Part shown: positions 9,800-21,112 of the stretch, piece by piece
How positions within the stretch are numbered: the first letter of the stretch is position 1
Layout of the letters: every line of letters starts with the position of its first letter
Assembly (NCBI RefSeq): GCF_035046505.1
Contig: NC_089822.1
Coordinates: 267,665,024-267,729,023, forward strand
Reading direction: 5' to 3'
From: Tiliqua scincoides
Lineage: Eukaryota; Chordata; Lepidosauria; Squamata; Scincidae
DNA: 64,000 nt
Program-made: the position numbers and the translations under genes
The notes under the pieces: model-generated
The model's input: only the letters and a program-made list of their open reading frames with translations
Databases searched by the model: none
Told to the model about the DNA's origin: nothing

Positions 9800-9903
9800 T
9801 TAAGAGGAGGAAGGCTTTGAGCTGATCAAAGGCACTGGTTTAGCTCTGCCCTCTGCTCCATCAGGGTGTGGCTGGATCCTGGTCCTAGTTTGGTGGGGTT
9901 TGG
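9800..9903 (+). other. Unit B exon 1 (approximate, non-coding)
   Basis: Conserved stretch downstream of the ZNF143-type motif ending at donor TTTGG|GTGAGTG (GT at 9904). The 5' limit is a guess. Equivalents: about 37447-37550 (unit C), 44319-44422 (unit D), 1-86 (unit A). Confidence 0.45.
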
Positions 9904-9984
9904 GTGAGTGAAAGGGAACACTTTGAACCTCTAAAGAGAAGACTGGTAGTGAGCAGTAATTCCACTTTGCTTGCTAGCCAGTTG

Positions 9985-10008
9985 TGGGTGGGTGGGTGGG
10001 TGGGAGGG
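9985..10008 (+). promoter_or_regulatory. G-quadruplex motif in first intron, unit B
   Basis: Six GGG runs separated by single bases (GGGTGGGTGGG... GGGAGGG). Unit C has the same motif at 37632-37655, unit D only three runs (44504-44514), and unit A an irregular G/T-rich stretch. Single-base-loop G3 motifs are among the most stable quadruplexes known. Confidence 0.6.
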
Positions 10009-10045
10009 TTATGGTTCTGGAGTAAATTCTTCTCTTTGATTGCAG

Positions 10046-10083
10046 TTACAGAAACCTGCTTCATTCCTGAAGGGCAGAACCCA
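10046..10083 (+). other. Unit B exon 2, 38 bp (predicted)
   Basis: TTTGATTGCAG acceptor ending at 10045 and CCCA|GTAAGTT donor at 10084. Identical in length to the exon in units A, C and D. Confidence 0.5.
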
Positions 10084-10920
10084 GTAAGTTGGAAACAGAC
10101 GGGAAGCTCCCAAGAGTGGATTCCCCAGGCCGCAAAACAGTTTAACACTTCATTTTATTTGGTTGTCCTCTTACTGAAGGGTGGTATGAAATCAAGGAAG
10201 GGTGTGGTGGACATCACTTGGCCTACCAAAAAAGAATCAAAAGCTTTTGTCTGCCTCTTAATGGTTCTAAGAAGATTTAGCACTTGTAGGGAAAGAGAAG
10301 GAGCCCCATCATGGATTAAAACAGAACCTCCAGCTACACAGGGAGTAACCTCTGAATGCCAGTGCTGGAGGGCTCTCGCTGGAGGGCGAGAGAGAGCTGC
10401 ACCCATTTGCTGCTTTTAGTGCCTGCAAGGGCTTGGGTGGCCACTGTGCAAAGCAGGGTGGATGGAGACTGGGTGAGCACAGCTCTGACTCAGCAGGGCT
10501 CATGAGTTTGAGCTCCCCCATGCATAACTGTTGATCTTCAGCAGGACTGTGGCATTGTGTCCCTTCAATCCATGCCTTGGAACTATGAGGGAACTATAAG
10601 GAAGTGGCAGCCTGCTTCTAAAACCTGGAGGTTGCACATACTCATCATGGCTTGTTTCCAGTGATGGACTTTCCCCCTAAAATCATTCCAATTCCCTTTG
10701 AAAGGTATCTGAGCCTTTCATAGCTACAGCCTGTGGTAAGGATTTCCATGGATTAATTACAGTCTGGGGCACCTGGAAGGCTGCTGAAACAACCTTCCCT
10801 TGGCTTGTCCCCAGTATGGATTCAGGTGATGCCCCTGTTCACTTCCTGGTACTAATTCCCTTGCCATTATTTATCAGAAAAGAGCTCAGAATGGAAATCT
10901 TGACCACCCTTTGCTTTTTT

Positions 10921-11115
10921 CTAGAGCATTGTTTCACAGACTGTGGGTCAAGACCCACTAGGTGGGTTGTGAGCCAATTGCAGGTGGGTCCCCCTTCATT
11001 TCAATATTTTATTTTTAATATGTTACACTTGATGCTACCACGGTATGCATTTGAGTAAATGTTACAGACCTTTACTTTGAACAAGCTACTTCACATAGTC
11101 TTTTAACAATGATAG
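10921..11115. repeat. Squamate-type dispersed repeat, copy B
   Basis: Counterpart of 1305-1490, followed directly by the hAT-like CAGTGGCATAGCTAGC end. No coding potential. Confidence 0.45.
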
Positions 11116-11509
11116 CAGTGGCATAGCTAGCGGGGGTGGGGAGGTCTACCCCAAGTACCAGCCTTGGGGGGGGTGATGCCACAAATGACCCAACAGCACT
11201 CACATGGTGGAGGTTAGGAATAACCCCATCATGCCATAGACCAGTGGATGTGGAATTTTCAGCAGAATGCAATGGAAAAACCTGAACAAAATACCTCCCT
11301 GCAGGCCTGCCCCTGGGAACGCCCTCACTCCCCCCCCCAGGAAAGTTTCCCTCCCACCTTCCGCAGAGCCTTGTGTCAGCTGAGCTTGGCCAATGCAAAG
11401 CACCCATTGAACACAGCATGGAGGCGAGTAGTAGGAAGTACATAACTTATGTCAAACTATTTTGACAGCTGAAAGTCCTGCCCCTTTTTAGCAGAAATCC
11501 CGCCCCCTA

Positions 11510-12610
11510 AGGGGTTCAAGTGACCCCTCAAACAACTCTCCTCAAGACCGTCAACCACTAGGGAGGGGTTTTGTAGCACCCCGACATTTGGTTTGGTGGG
11601 AAAAGGAGCCCCCCAAAAAGTGTTGGAAAGGGGTTCATGTGACCCCTCAAACAACTTTCCCATTACCATCGACCACTAGAGAGGGGTTTTGTAGCACCCT
11701 GACATTTGGTTTGGTGGGAAAAGGAGCCCCCCAATAAAGTGTGGGAAAGGGGTTCATGTGACCCCTCAAACAACTTTCCCCGTTCCCCTCGACCACTAGG
11801 GAAGGGTTTTGTAGCACCCTGACATTTGGTTTGGTGGGAAAAGGAGCCCCCCAAAAAGTGTTGGAAAGGGGTTCATGTGACCCCTCAAACAACTTTCCCT
11901 TTACCATCGACCACTAGAGAGGGGTTTTGTAGCACCCCGACATTTGGTTTGATGGGAAAAGGAGCCCCCCAATAAAGTGTGGGAAAGGGGTTCATGTGAC
12001 CCCTCAAACAACTTTCCCCGTTCCCCTCGACCACTAGGGAAGGGTTTTGTAGCACCCCGACATTTGGTTTGGTGGGAAAAGGAGCCCCCCAATAAAGTGT
12101 TGGAAAGGGGTTCATGTGACCGCTCAAACAACTCTCCCCATTACCGCCGACCACTAGAGAGGGGTTTTGTAGCACCCCGACATTTGGTTTGGTGGGAAAA
12201 GGAGCCCCCCAAAAAGTGTTGGAAAGGGGTTCATGTGACCCCTCAAACAACTTTCCCCGTTCCCCTCGACCACTAGAGAGGGGTTTTGTAGCACCCCGAC
12301 GTTTGGTTTGGCGGGAAAAGGAGCCCCCCAATGAAGTGTGGGAAAGGGGTTCATGTGACCCCTCAAACAACTTTACCCGTTCCCCTCGACCACTAGAGAG
12401 GGGTTTTGTAGCACCCCGACATTTGGTTTGGTGGGAAAAGGAGCCCCCCAATAAAGTGTAGGAAAGGGGTTCATGTGACCCCTCAAACAACTTTCCCCGT
12501 TCCCCTCGACCACTAGAGAGGGGTTTTGTAGCACCCCGACGTTTGGTTTGGCGGGAAAAGGAGCCCCCCAATGAAGTGTGGGAAAGGGGTTCATGTGACC
12601 CCTCAAACAG
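11510..12610. repeat. Left-arm minisatellite, 9 copies of 118-120 bp
   Basis: The marker CATTTGGTTTG recurs at 11585, 11703, 11823, 11941, 12061, 12181, 12300, 12420 and 12540. Each unit holds GGTTCATGTGACCCC, a near-palindrome around an E-box CATGTG. Because the period is close to a multiple of three, long artefactual open frames run through it. Confidence 0.95.
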
Positions 12611-12629
12611 CTCGTCCCATCACTGTTGA

Positions 12630-12716
12630 CCAATAGGAATGGAATTTTTAGTTCTCGGACCACCGCAGGGACCAATAGGGAATGGGAACAGGCCTGGGCA
12701 TGTCCTCTGTATTTTA
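12630..12716 (+). promoter_or_regulatory. Promoter-like signals in the left arm
   Basis: Two CCAAT boxes (12630-12634 and 12672-12676) and a TATA-like TATTTTA (12710-12716) stand 50-140 bp before an ATG in strong context at 12767. The mirrored copy lies at about 25416-25502 on the minus strand. Confidence 0.45.
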
Positions 12717-12766
12717 AGGCCCTGGCTTTCGGGGGGAGGGAGAAAGCCGATCAGCCTGATGCAGCC

Positions 12767-13184
12767 ATGGCCTCCCCTCTGAAAAGCTCACCCGCTTCGA
12801 CTTCTGGGACCGAGACTCCCCAGTTGGAGTGCGAATCCCCTGCTAGGGAATTGACCAAGATGGAGAGCCCCGAAGAAGAGAAGGAGAAGGTGCTGCCTTC
12901 TGAGGGGGGGGGAGACCCCGGTCAGACCCGCAGATTCTCAAAACTACGTTCGCAAGCTGTTCAAGATGGAGAGCTGCGATGAGCCGGAGACCCCAGACAG
13001 ACCCACTGATTCTCAAAGCCTACCACAGGCACCTATGAAGAAGAAGCAAAAATGTAGGCATTATGAGGAGGAGGAGGAGGATGACGTGTTACCGTTTCCA
13101 TCTTTGAACCTGGTTTACCAATTTGCAATGGAAGAACCACCTGTACCTAGAGAACCTGAAGGAGAGGTAAATTATTGTGCTTGA
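12767..13184 (+). CDS. Small acidic open region in left arm, function unknown
   Basis: Short open stretches beginning at a GCAGCCATGG start (12767). They are rich in Ser, Pro and Glu, with an EEEEEDD acidic run and a KKKQK basic patch. A donor-like GAG|GTAAAT at 13167 and an acceptor TTTTTCTGTAG ending at 13256 outline a possible 90-bp intron, and an AATAAA lies at 13528-13533. I recognise no family. The mirrored copy is at 24948-25365. As part of an old element it should be taken as a fossil of uncertain coding status. Confidence 0.4.
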
Positions 13185-13256
13185 GTGCATACGTGAGTGT
13201 GTTGCCTGAAATGTAAAAATAAAAAAAATACTTATTTGTGTTTTTTTTTTCTGTAG

Positions 13257-13949
13257 GCTATTCCAAAGAAGGACGCTTTCAAAACGTTACGAAACCTATG
13301 TCTGAAAGTAAACCACAGAATGTGGAACACCTTCTAAATGTCATCAATTGCCATGACCCAACTGAAATCTAACCATAAAGGTGTTCTCATGATTACATCA
13401 TCTTATTCACTGACAGGTGAAGACAGCTCTGAAGTTCAAAGCAGCATTAAGTATAACTGGAAAATGGGTGTATAATATTCTGTTAAAATACTAAATGGCA
13501 AGGTGTTGTAAAGTAATAGCAGCAGCTAATAAATAATGCGTCCCCATCCAACATATTAAACTGTCTTATACTCAGTCAGACCATTAGTCCATTATTGTCC
13601 ACTGTGGCTTGCTTTGGCTTTCTAGGGTTTCAGTCCTCAGGGTTCTCAGTCCTGACTGGTATGGACAGGGATGAACCTTGTACTGTACTGCTGAGCTGTG
13701 GCCCCTCCTCCCATCATCACAACACTTCAGATTTATCCAGGCAAATGAAATAATTGCAATGTATGTTGATCAGGTTTACCTGAATATTTTATTATTACTT
13801 GTAAGGGGCAGATATTGTGGTAGGCTCAACCTTATAAATATTATTTTAGTATGCATGATGTTTTCTTCAGCTTTGAAACTAATGGAAATTGTGGCAGTAG
13901 TTACAGGTTAGAATTTGACCCCCAGGTGGGAAAAAATAATGTTCTAAAG
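13257..13949 (+). other. Arm sequence downstream of the acidic region
   Basis: Contains a possible short terminal exon and an AATAAA at 13528-13533. Beyond that it is A/T-rich DNA with no recognised gene. Mirrored at 24183-24860. Confidence 0.4.
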
Positions 13950-14841
13950 CAAGGGTGGCCAACCTGCAGCACAAATGCTACTAGTGGCACACTGACTCTT
14001 TCTGATTGGCATGCATGAAGTTGCCATATATTTTTGAAAAACTTTTAAATGATAACAAAGAATTATTACAAAAAATGGCAAAGAAAGAAAACTGCAGTTT
14101 ACAGTTTGCTTGCTTTCTTTGCTACTTCTTACACAACAAACCTTCAAGTTTCTAATGCTGCAGTGTGCACACTAAGGGTGGCCACACCTACTGTGCTTGA
14201 CTTGCTTTGACTGAAAAACAGGCAGTAAGGTAAGAAAAGAATTTTGAATAGGAGAGAAAGTCCATAGGGCAAATGCTAGAGAGCTGCATTTCACTAACAG
14301 GCATGTCACTTGCTTACCCAAGAAGTCTTGGGGTGGGCTGTGGAAGGCAGCAGGGGACAAGCGGGACAGCGCAGAGATGACCAATGAGATCAGCAAAGGC
14401 CAGATGGCCCAGCTGTGTGGAGATACTATCTTTGAGAAAATCAGTCACAAAGAGGTCCTGGCTAAGTTATCATCTTTGATAACAAGAAAGTGAGCAAGCA
14501 GAGGGGGGCTGGGCTGTGCAGAAGGGGAGTGAATACATGTTATATAGACTTTGGAATGGGTTCCACAAGGCCAGACTAAAGGTCCATGCAAGCTATCTTT
14601 CTGGCCTCATCAGCAGTCAGCCAGGTGTCTTTGGAAAGCCACAAATAAGCAACAGCATTCTCATGTTTTTTGCTCCGTACCATCTGGTACTTGGAGACAT
14701 ACTGCTCTTGAACTTGGAGGCTCTATTTAGCTAGCTTGATAATCACTAAAAAAAAAAAAAAAAGACGTTAAAGTGGAGTGACATGTTCAAGATTTTCTAC
14801 ATAAAAAGTGGCACATCTTGTGCTGCGGGTTGGCCACCCTG
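13950..14841. mobile_element. hAT element nested in left arm, 892 bp
   Basis: Inverted termini CAAGGGTGGCCAACCTGCAG and, from the right, CAGGGTGGCCAACCCGCAG. Flanking 8-mers TTCTAAAG (13942-13949) and TACTTAAG (14842-14849) agree at 6 of 8 positions, as for an aged hAT target duplication. No transposase frame. Mirrored at 23290-24182. Confidence 0.7.
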
Positions 14842-15692
14842 TACTTAAGATTACAGTGTGGGTTCTTTGTTTCCTCACAAAATGTTAATTTCCACCTACT
14901 GATTAAATCTCTGCCTACTAGTTTACTTGTATCTAGAGTTCCTCTTTTTAAATTTCTGTTGCTGCTTTTATATTATGAAATAGCTGTTTTATATTTGAAT
15001 CTACTCTTATATTTTTAATTTTAAGTGTTTAATTGTTAAATATTTTTATTCAGATGTTTTATCTTCTACATGTTTTACTTTGATGTTGAGTACGAGAACA
15101 GTGGTATATAAATCTTTTAAATAAATATCTGTCATTGTATTTTTAATTATTTGTATCTTTTTTTGGAAAGCAATCCCAAACTGACTTGAACTAAGTATTT
15201 GCTGAAGTTCACCTGTGGCTCACTATTCTCTTTGTATCTCTCCATATCTAATGAGAGCATAAATATGAAACAAAGCAATAACTTCCCCTCGCCTGAACTT
15301 GTCTCCCATGCCATGACACACATGTTGATTACATGTGATTTGACTGTGCCTTCTGACAAATTAATAGCAGGGCTTCATATTACAAAATGTGACACAGATT
15401 TGGATGCAACACAGAAGCCCATAAATAGAACGCACAATGCTAAAACATGGTTATATGCTTGATTAGATGCAAACCTTGGACTCAGAGGCTCCCTCTTCCC
15501 TTCTGCTTGGCTAGCAGGGAGGTTTAAAGCTTCTGATTTGATATAGAAACATGATCAGACATGATTATTTATTCATCTACATGATTAAATATTTGTGGTT
15601 ATCTTCTAGTTTATGTTCATATCAATATTTGTATAAACAAATACTGATGTATATAAAGCTGACACTAGAATGGCTGGGAACTTGTTTTGTTC
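14842..15692. other. A/T-rich arm sequence, no gene seen
   Basis: No protein, RNA or transposon signal recognised in this stretch or in its mirror (22439-23289). It contains only short non-conserved open frames. Confidence 0.55.
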
Positions 15693-15700
15693 CTCTAATA

Positions 15701-15917
15701 CAGTGATTTTCATCCTTTTTCATCTCATGGCATTAAAATTGTCAAGCCACACCCATCAGATTTTTGACCATTTAGAAGGTACACCATGTTACCAGAGGGG
15801 GGCTCACATCCCCCATTGGCCCTACTAATAAATGACCTTCCCACAAATTTCTGTGGCACACCTGTGGACCACTCGCAGCACACCAATGTGCCATGGCACA
15901 GTGGTTGAAAATGGCTG
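15701..15917. mobile_element. 217-bp hAT MITE in left arm
   Basis: Ends CAGTGATTTTCA and, inverted from the right, CAGCCATTTTCAACC. A perfect 8-bp duplication CTCTAATA lies at 15693-15700 and 15918-15925. Too short to code. Mirrored at 22214-22430. Confidence 0.8.
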
Positions 15918-16291
15918 CTCTAATATTAATATACTAAAAGTAATATATTTACTATATAATAATAAATAATATTGTGGAAATATTTGTTCCAGTATATTAT
16001 TTGTTGACATTTAATTCATAAAATAGGCAACGGAGTCCATGTACCTTTATTTGTTTGATTTCATACCGGATCATTTTGTGAGTGTCAAGTGGATCATCAC
16101 TTGCTGGAACCACCTTTTCACTTGAAATTTTTTTGCTCTAATCACTGTAAGAAAATGAAAATGAAATGTTAATGGCAACAAAACGGATGTTTTCTTATTC
16201 CCTTGCTTTTTATTTAGTGTTATACAATACTAGGATTATAAAGTACAGCTACTGTGCTAACATATTCAGTACTATTTATGTTTTTCCCCCA

Positions 16292-17018
16292 AAGCAAATA
16301 ACAGAATCTTCAACACCAGAGTTTGAATGGATTGCTTATCTGAATTTCTTCACGTTTCTGGAAATGCAGTCTTCTCTCAGCCAGACACAGGTCAAAAACT
16401 GGGGTTAATCCAGAATGATTGCATTCCAATAACTTGGAAATTTTCAAACTTTTTGACATGGGAACAGAATCTGTATCTGGATTTTTGCATGTGCAAAAAC
16501 CAGACACAGGTCAAAAACTGGGGTTAATCCAGGACTATTGCAGAATTTGGGGTCTGTTTTTCACGTGTCTTCTTTTAAGATTTATGGTGTGAAAATAAAA
16601 ACATACTAACTTACCAACATTTTTGTTTATTGTATGGGCCTGGGAAGAAAAAACTAATTGGAATGTCCAGAAGTGAGGGGTACAGAGATTTTTCCTATAA
16701 AAGGGGACACCTTATTGTGTGTGTCAGAACATCTCCCCAAAAAAGAAGGCTGCAGTTCATTTGGTAAGCATATTGTTCTCTCTCCTTTGCCTATGGAATT
16801 TGTATGTGTTTTGTGTGCCTGTGTGAATCTGATAGATTTGAATATTGCTTCTCTCTATCAGAATCTGTATGTCAGACTGCTTTTATTCAAGGTTTGTATT
16901 TTTCACTCTGCAAGTGCTCTGGGGCATTCTTGGTCTGAGAAAATCTTACACCTGTATCGCTGGCTGCATAATTTTGTATGATTGTACTATGCCAACTAGC
17001 ATGTCTGTGTGAAACTTG

Positions 17019-17066
<48 letters not shown>

Positions 17067-18051
17067 TGCGTGTGTGTGTGTGTGTCAGAGGCTCAGATCA
17101 AATGCCCTTGATCAAGAGTCAACTGTTGCCAAAGAAAGTAATCATTCCTCCCTTTGTTATCAGTTTGCATCTTAATATAATAGGATAATATAATAATGTA
17201 GGCCACCCACACAAGAGAATTCTCAGCTTCAAGGAATATTTGCCCACAAACAAAAAACTCAGTGGGTGAATGGGACAGTATGATTCCACTGACCACTTTT
17301 CCAACCCTGTTTGAAGGTATACAGTGTGAGCAATAGTATCTTACTTTGAACGAATCAGGGATTGGGCTCTCCAACCACTTACACAGGTACAGAGTCCATC
17401 TCTGCAGGGCACCAACCCTGGATCTCACAGGTCTGGGAAGTGGCACTGTAATTAACACAGCGGCCAGTCAGTATCCCTGTAGAAGGAAACAACAGCCTGT
17501 CATGCCAACATTACAGTAAAAACCAAAGTTCAGTGTAATATGAAGCTACCTCTTTTCTCAAATCCTTTCAATGAATTTTGTGTCTCAAATACGGACACTA
17601 TTTGCAATTCTTCAGTTCATGTTAATATGCCTAATATAGCCCTTAGCACTGAACACATTTGCTCACCCACAAATTAGACCACGCTTAAGACCAAATCATC
17701 AGAGATCTGATCCACATAGCTTTCTGAGAAGTGTGTTGCCATCATCGGGTTGATTGGATGTTGAGTTGTTTTTTGTCAACTCATTTGAAGTTACCTACTA
17801 GCTGCTATCATCTGCAGCGTTACTAAAAATCTTTGTGGCATCCCCCTAACAACCCTTCCAGGTAGGTCAATATTTTTCCCACTTTACAGATCCAGTCCAG
17901 ACAATAAGCAGGCAGAGATATGCTTGAGTGTACTGGCCACTTGTAAAGTGTAAAGGCCCACAGGCCCACATTGAATAAGAGAGGCCTCTGCTGACAGCCC
18001 CACCCCACCCACACACACACATACACACAGCCATTGTCCTAGCTGGATAAT
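16292..18051 (+). repeat. 1,760-bp direct duplication in element centre, copy 1
   Basis: Repeated at 18056-19815 at a constant offset of 1,764 bp. Comparing the two by eye I noticed one base difference (about 17644 versus 19408). The first 800 bp belong to the left inverted arm, so that segment exists three times in the element. No gene recognised. Confidence 0.9.
17020..17088. repeat. (TC)n(TG)n microsatellite
   Basis: Compound repeat. Copies are at 18784-18852, complementary ones at about 20086-20126 and 21047-21111. It coincides with the inner limit of the inverted arms. Confidence 0.9.
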
Positions 18052-18055
18052 AAGC

Positions 18056-18782
18056 AAGCAAATAACAGAATCTTCAACACCAGAGTTTGAATGGATTGCT
18101 TATCTGAATTTCTTCACGTTTCTGGAAATGCAGTCTTCTCTCAGCCAGACACAGGTCAAAAACTGGGGTTAATCCAGAATGATTGCATTCCAATAACTTG
18201 GAAATTTTCAAACTTTTTGACATGGGAACAGAATCTGTATCTGGATTTTTGCATGTGCAAAAACCAGACACAGGTCAAAAACTGGGGTTAATCCAGGACT
18301 ATTGCAGAATTTGGGGTCTGTTTTTCACGTGTCTTCTTTTAAGATTTATGGTGTGAAAATAAAAACATACTAACTTACCAACATTTTTGTTTATTGTATG
18401 GGCCTGGGAAGAAAAAACTAATTGGAATGTCCAGAAGTGAGGGGTACAGAGATTTTTCCTATAAAAGGGGACACCTTATTGTGTGTGTCAGAACATCTCC
18501 CCAAAAAAGAAGGCTGCAGTTCATTTGGTAAGCATATTGTTCTCTCTCCTTTGCCTATGGAATTTGTATGTGTTTTGTGTGCCTGTGTGAATCTGATAGA
18601 TTTGAATATTGCTTCTCTCTATCAGAATCTGTATGTCAGACTGCTTTTATTCAAGGTTTGTATTTTTCACTCTGCAAGTGCTCTGGGGCATTCTTGGTCT
18701 GAGAAAATCTTACACCTGTATCGCTGGCTGCATAATTTTGTATGATTGTACTATGCCAACTAGCATGTCTGTGTGAAACTTG

Positions 18783-18830
<48 letters not shown>

Positions 18831-19815
18831 TGCGTGTGTGTGTGTGTGTCAGAGGCTCAGATCAAATGCCCTTGATCAAGAGTCAACTGTTGCCAAAGAA
18901 AGTAATCATTCCTCCCTTTGTTATCAGTTTGCATCTTAATATAATAGGATAATATAATAATGTAGGCCACCCACACAAGAGAATTCTCAGCTTCAAGGAA
19001 TATTTGCCCACAAACAAAAAACTCAGTGGGTGAATGGGACAGTATGATTCCACTGACCACTTTTCCAACCCTGTTTGAAGGTATACAGTGTGAGCAATAG
19101 TATCTTACTTTGAACGAATCAGGGATTGGGCTCTCCAACCACTTACACAGGTACAGAGTCCATCTCTGCAGGGCACCAACCCTGGATCTCACAGGTCTGG
19201 GAAGTGGCACTGTAATTAACACAGCGGCCAGTCAGTATCCCTGTAGAAGGAAACAACAGCCTGTCATGCCAACATTACAGTAAAAACCAAAGTTCAGTGT
19301 AATATGAAGCTACCTCTTTTCTCAAATCCTTTCAATGAATTTTGTGTCTCAAATACGGACACTATTTGCAATTCTTCAGTTCATGTTAATATGCCTAATA
19401 TAGCCATTAGCACTGAACACATTTGCTCACCCACAAATTAGACCACGCTTAAGACCAAATCATCAGAGATCTGATCCACATAGCTTTCTGAGAAGTGTGT
19501 TGCCATCATCGGGTTGATTGGATGTTGAGTTGTTTTTTGTCAACTCATTTGAAGTTACCTACTAGCTGCTATCATCTGCAGCGTTACTAAAAATCTTTGT
19601 GGCATCCCCCTAACAACCCTTCCAGGTAGGTCAATATTTTTCCCACTTTACAGATCCAGTCCAGACAATAAGCAGGCAGAGATATGCTTGAGTGTACTGG
19701 CCACTTGTAAAGTGTAAAGGCCCACAGGCCCACATTGAATAAGAGAGGCCTCTGCTGACAGCCCCACCCCACCCACACACACACATACACACAGCCATTG
19801 TCCTAGCTGGATAAT
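18056..19815 (+). repeat. 1,760-bp direct duplication, copy 2
   Basis: Near-identical to 16292-18051. It may be a recent tandem duplication or an assembly duplication. Contains no recognised gene. Confidence 0.9.
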
Positions 19816-21064
19816 GACCAAAATTCAAGTCATACAGGTGAAAAGGAACATTCCAAAAAAAAAAACACAAAAAAAACTGTGCAGCCTGACCATCTCCCCC
19901 TCATGAATAAAGGCAGCATTTTTTTTTTATTTCTAACAGATTCACACAGGAACACAGAACACACGAAAAAGCATATTTCCTGAATAAGCCAGCATATGGA
20001 AGTTTTACTCAGACCATGAATGCTCCAGAGCGCATGCAAAGTGAACAAAACAGACCCTGAATTAAAGACAGCCTATTAGGCCTCTGACACACACACACAC
20101 ACACACACACACAGAGAGATAGAGAGAGGCAAGTTTCACAGAATCACACACAGACATGCTGGCTAGCATATTATTATTATTATTAACAGTATTTATATAC
20201 CGCTTTTCAACTAAAAGTTCACAAAGCGGTTTACAGAGAAAAATCAAATAACTAAATGGCTCCCTGTCCCAAGGGCTCACAATCTAAAAAAATGCAAATG
20301 AATACCAGCAGACAGCCACTAGAACAGACAGTGCTGGGGTGAGGTGGGCCAGTTACTCTCCCCCAGCTAAAAAAAGGAGCACCCACTTGAAAAAGTGCCT
20401 CTTACCCAATTAGCAGGGGTACAATCATACAATCATACAAAATTGTGCAGCCTGCGATATAGGTGTAAGATTTTCTCAGACCAAGAATGCCCCAGAGCAC
20501 ATGCAGAGTGAAAAATACAAACCTTGAATAAAAGCAGTCTGACATACAGATTCTGTTAGAGAGAAGCAAAATTTAATTCTAACAGATTCACACAGGCCCT
20601 TGCAGTGTTGGAAAATGCTCAAAACATTCCACCCCCTCCCTCCCAAAAATCAGAGATTTCAAACAATTTGCACTGGCCACTTGTAAAGTGTAAAGGCACA
20701 CAGGCCCACATTGAATAAGAGAGGTCTCTGCTGACAGCCCCACCCCACCCACCCACACACATACACACAGCCATTGTCCTAGCTGGATAATGACCAAAAT
20801 TCAAATCATACAGGTGAAAAGGAACATTCCAAAAAAAACTGTGCAGCCTGACCATCTCCCCCTCATGAATAAAGGCAGCATTTTTTTATTTCTAACAGAT
20901 TCACACAGGAACACAGAACACATGAAAAAGCATATTTCCTGAATAAGCCAGCATATGGAAGTTTTACTCAGACCATGAATGCTCCAGAGCGCATGCAGAG
21001 TGAACAAAACAGACCCTGAATTAAAGACAGCCTATTAGGCCTCTGACACACACACACACACGCA

Positions 21065-21110
<46 letters not shown>
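19696..21110. repeat. Central spacer with further direct repeats
   Basis: The block from 19696 (ACTGGCCACTTG) to about 20115 recurs from 20672 to about 21100. A second block, 20422-20600, resembles 21148-21315. This spacer is a mosaic of rearranged arm sequence rather than a gene region. Confidence 0.75.
20171..20409. mobile_element. Interspersed repeat (ATTTATATACCGCTTTT type)
   Basis: Starts with an ATT microsatellite, then TTTATATACCGCTTTTCAAC, then CACAAAGCGGTTTACA. A short copy occurs at 41848-41918. I know similar repeats from squamate genomes; LINE (L2-like) 3' ends are my best guess. The paralogous block at 21140 lacks it, marking it as an insertion. Confidence 0.5.

Positions 21111-21112
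<2 letters not shown>

Larger units (their letters stand above)
1..9817 (+). repeat. Segmental duplication unit A (zinc-finger gene unit)
   Basis: First of four tandem units. It opens with the same sequence (TGAGCTGATCAAAGG) found at 9818, 37465 and 44337. It carries exon 1 (3' part), exon 2, the hairpin, the short intron, zinc-finger gene 1, its 3' UTR, and a minus-strand CR1 with a nested hAT. The promoter of this unit lies left of the window. Unit lengths differ through later insertions and deletions: A 9.8 kb, B 27.6 kb (12.5 kb without the 15-kb insert), C 6.9 kb. Confidence 0.85.
11427..17092 (+). repeat. Left inverted arm of the 15-kb element
   Basis: It matches the reverse complement of 21046-26586 from the outer tip to the TC/TG microsatellite, after which the two sides diverge. 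The left arm is about 125 bp longer, which is roughly one extra minisatellite unit. Only isolated mismatches were noticed, for example at about 11444 and 14010. Confidence 0.85.

Noticed and set aside
11885-12571. Long open frames (up to 228 codons) on both strands in the minisatellite
   Set aside because: The 118-120 bp period is close to a multiple of three, so any stop-free unit gives a long frame in several phases. There is no codon signal and frames differ between the arms.
12767-12982. Possible pRb-binding LxCxE motif in the acidic open region
   Set aside because: The sequence reads LECES; the final Glu is missing, so the motif does not hold.
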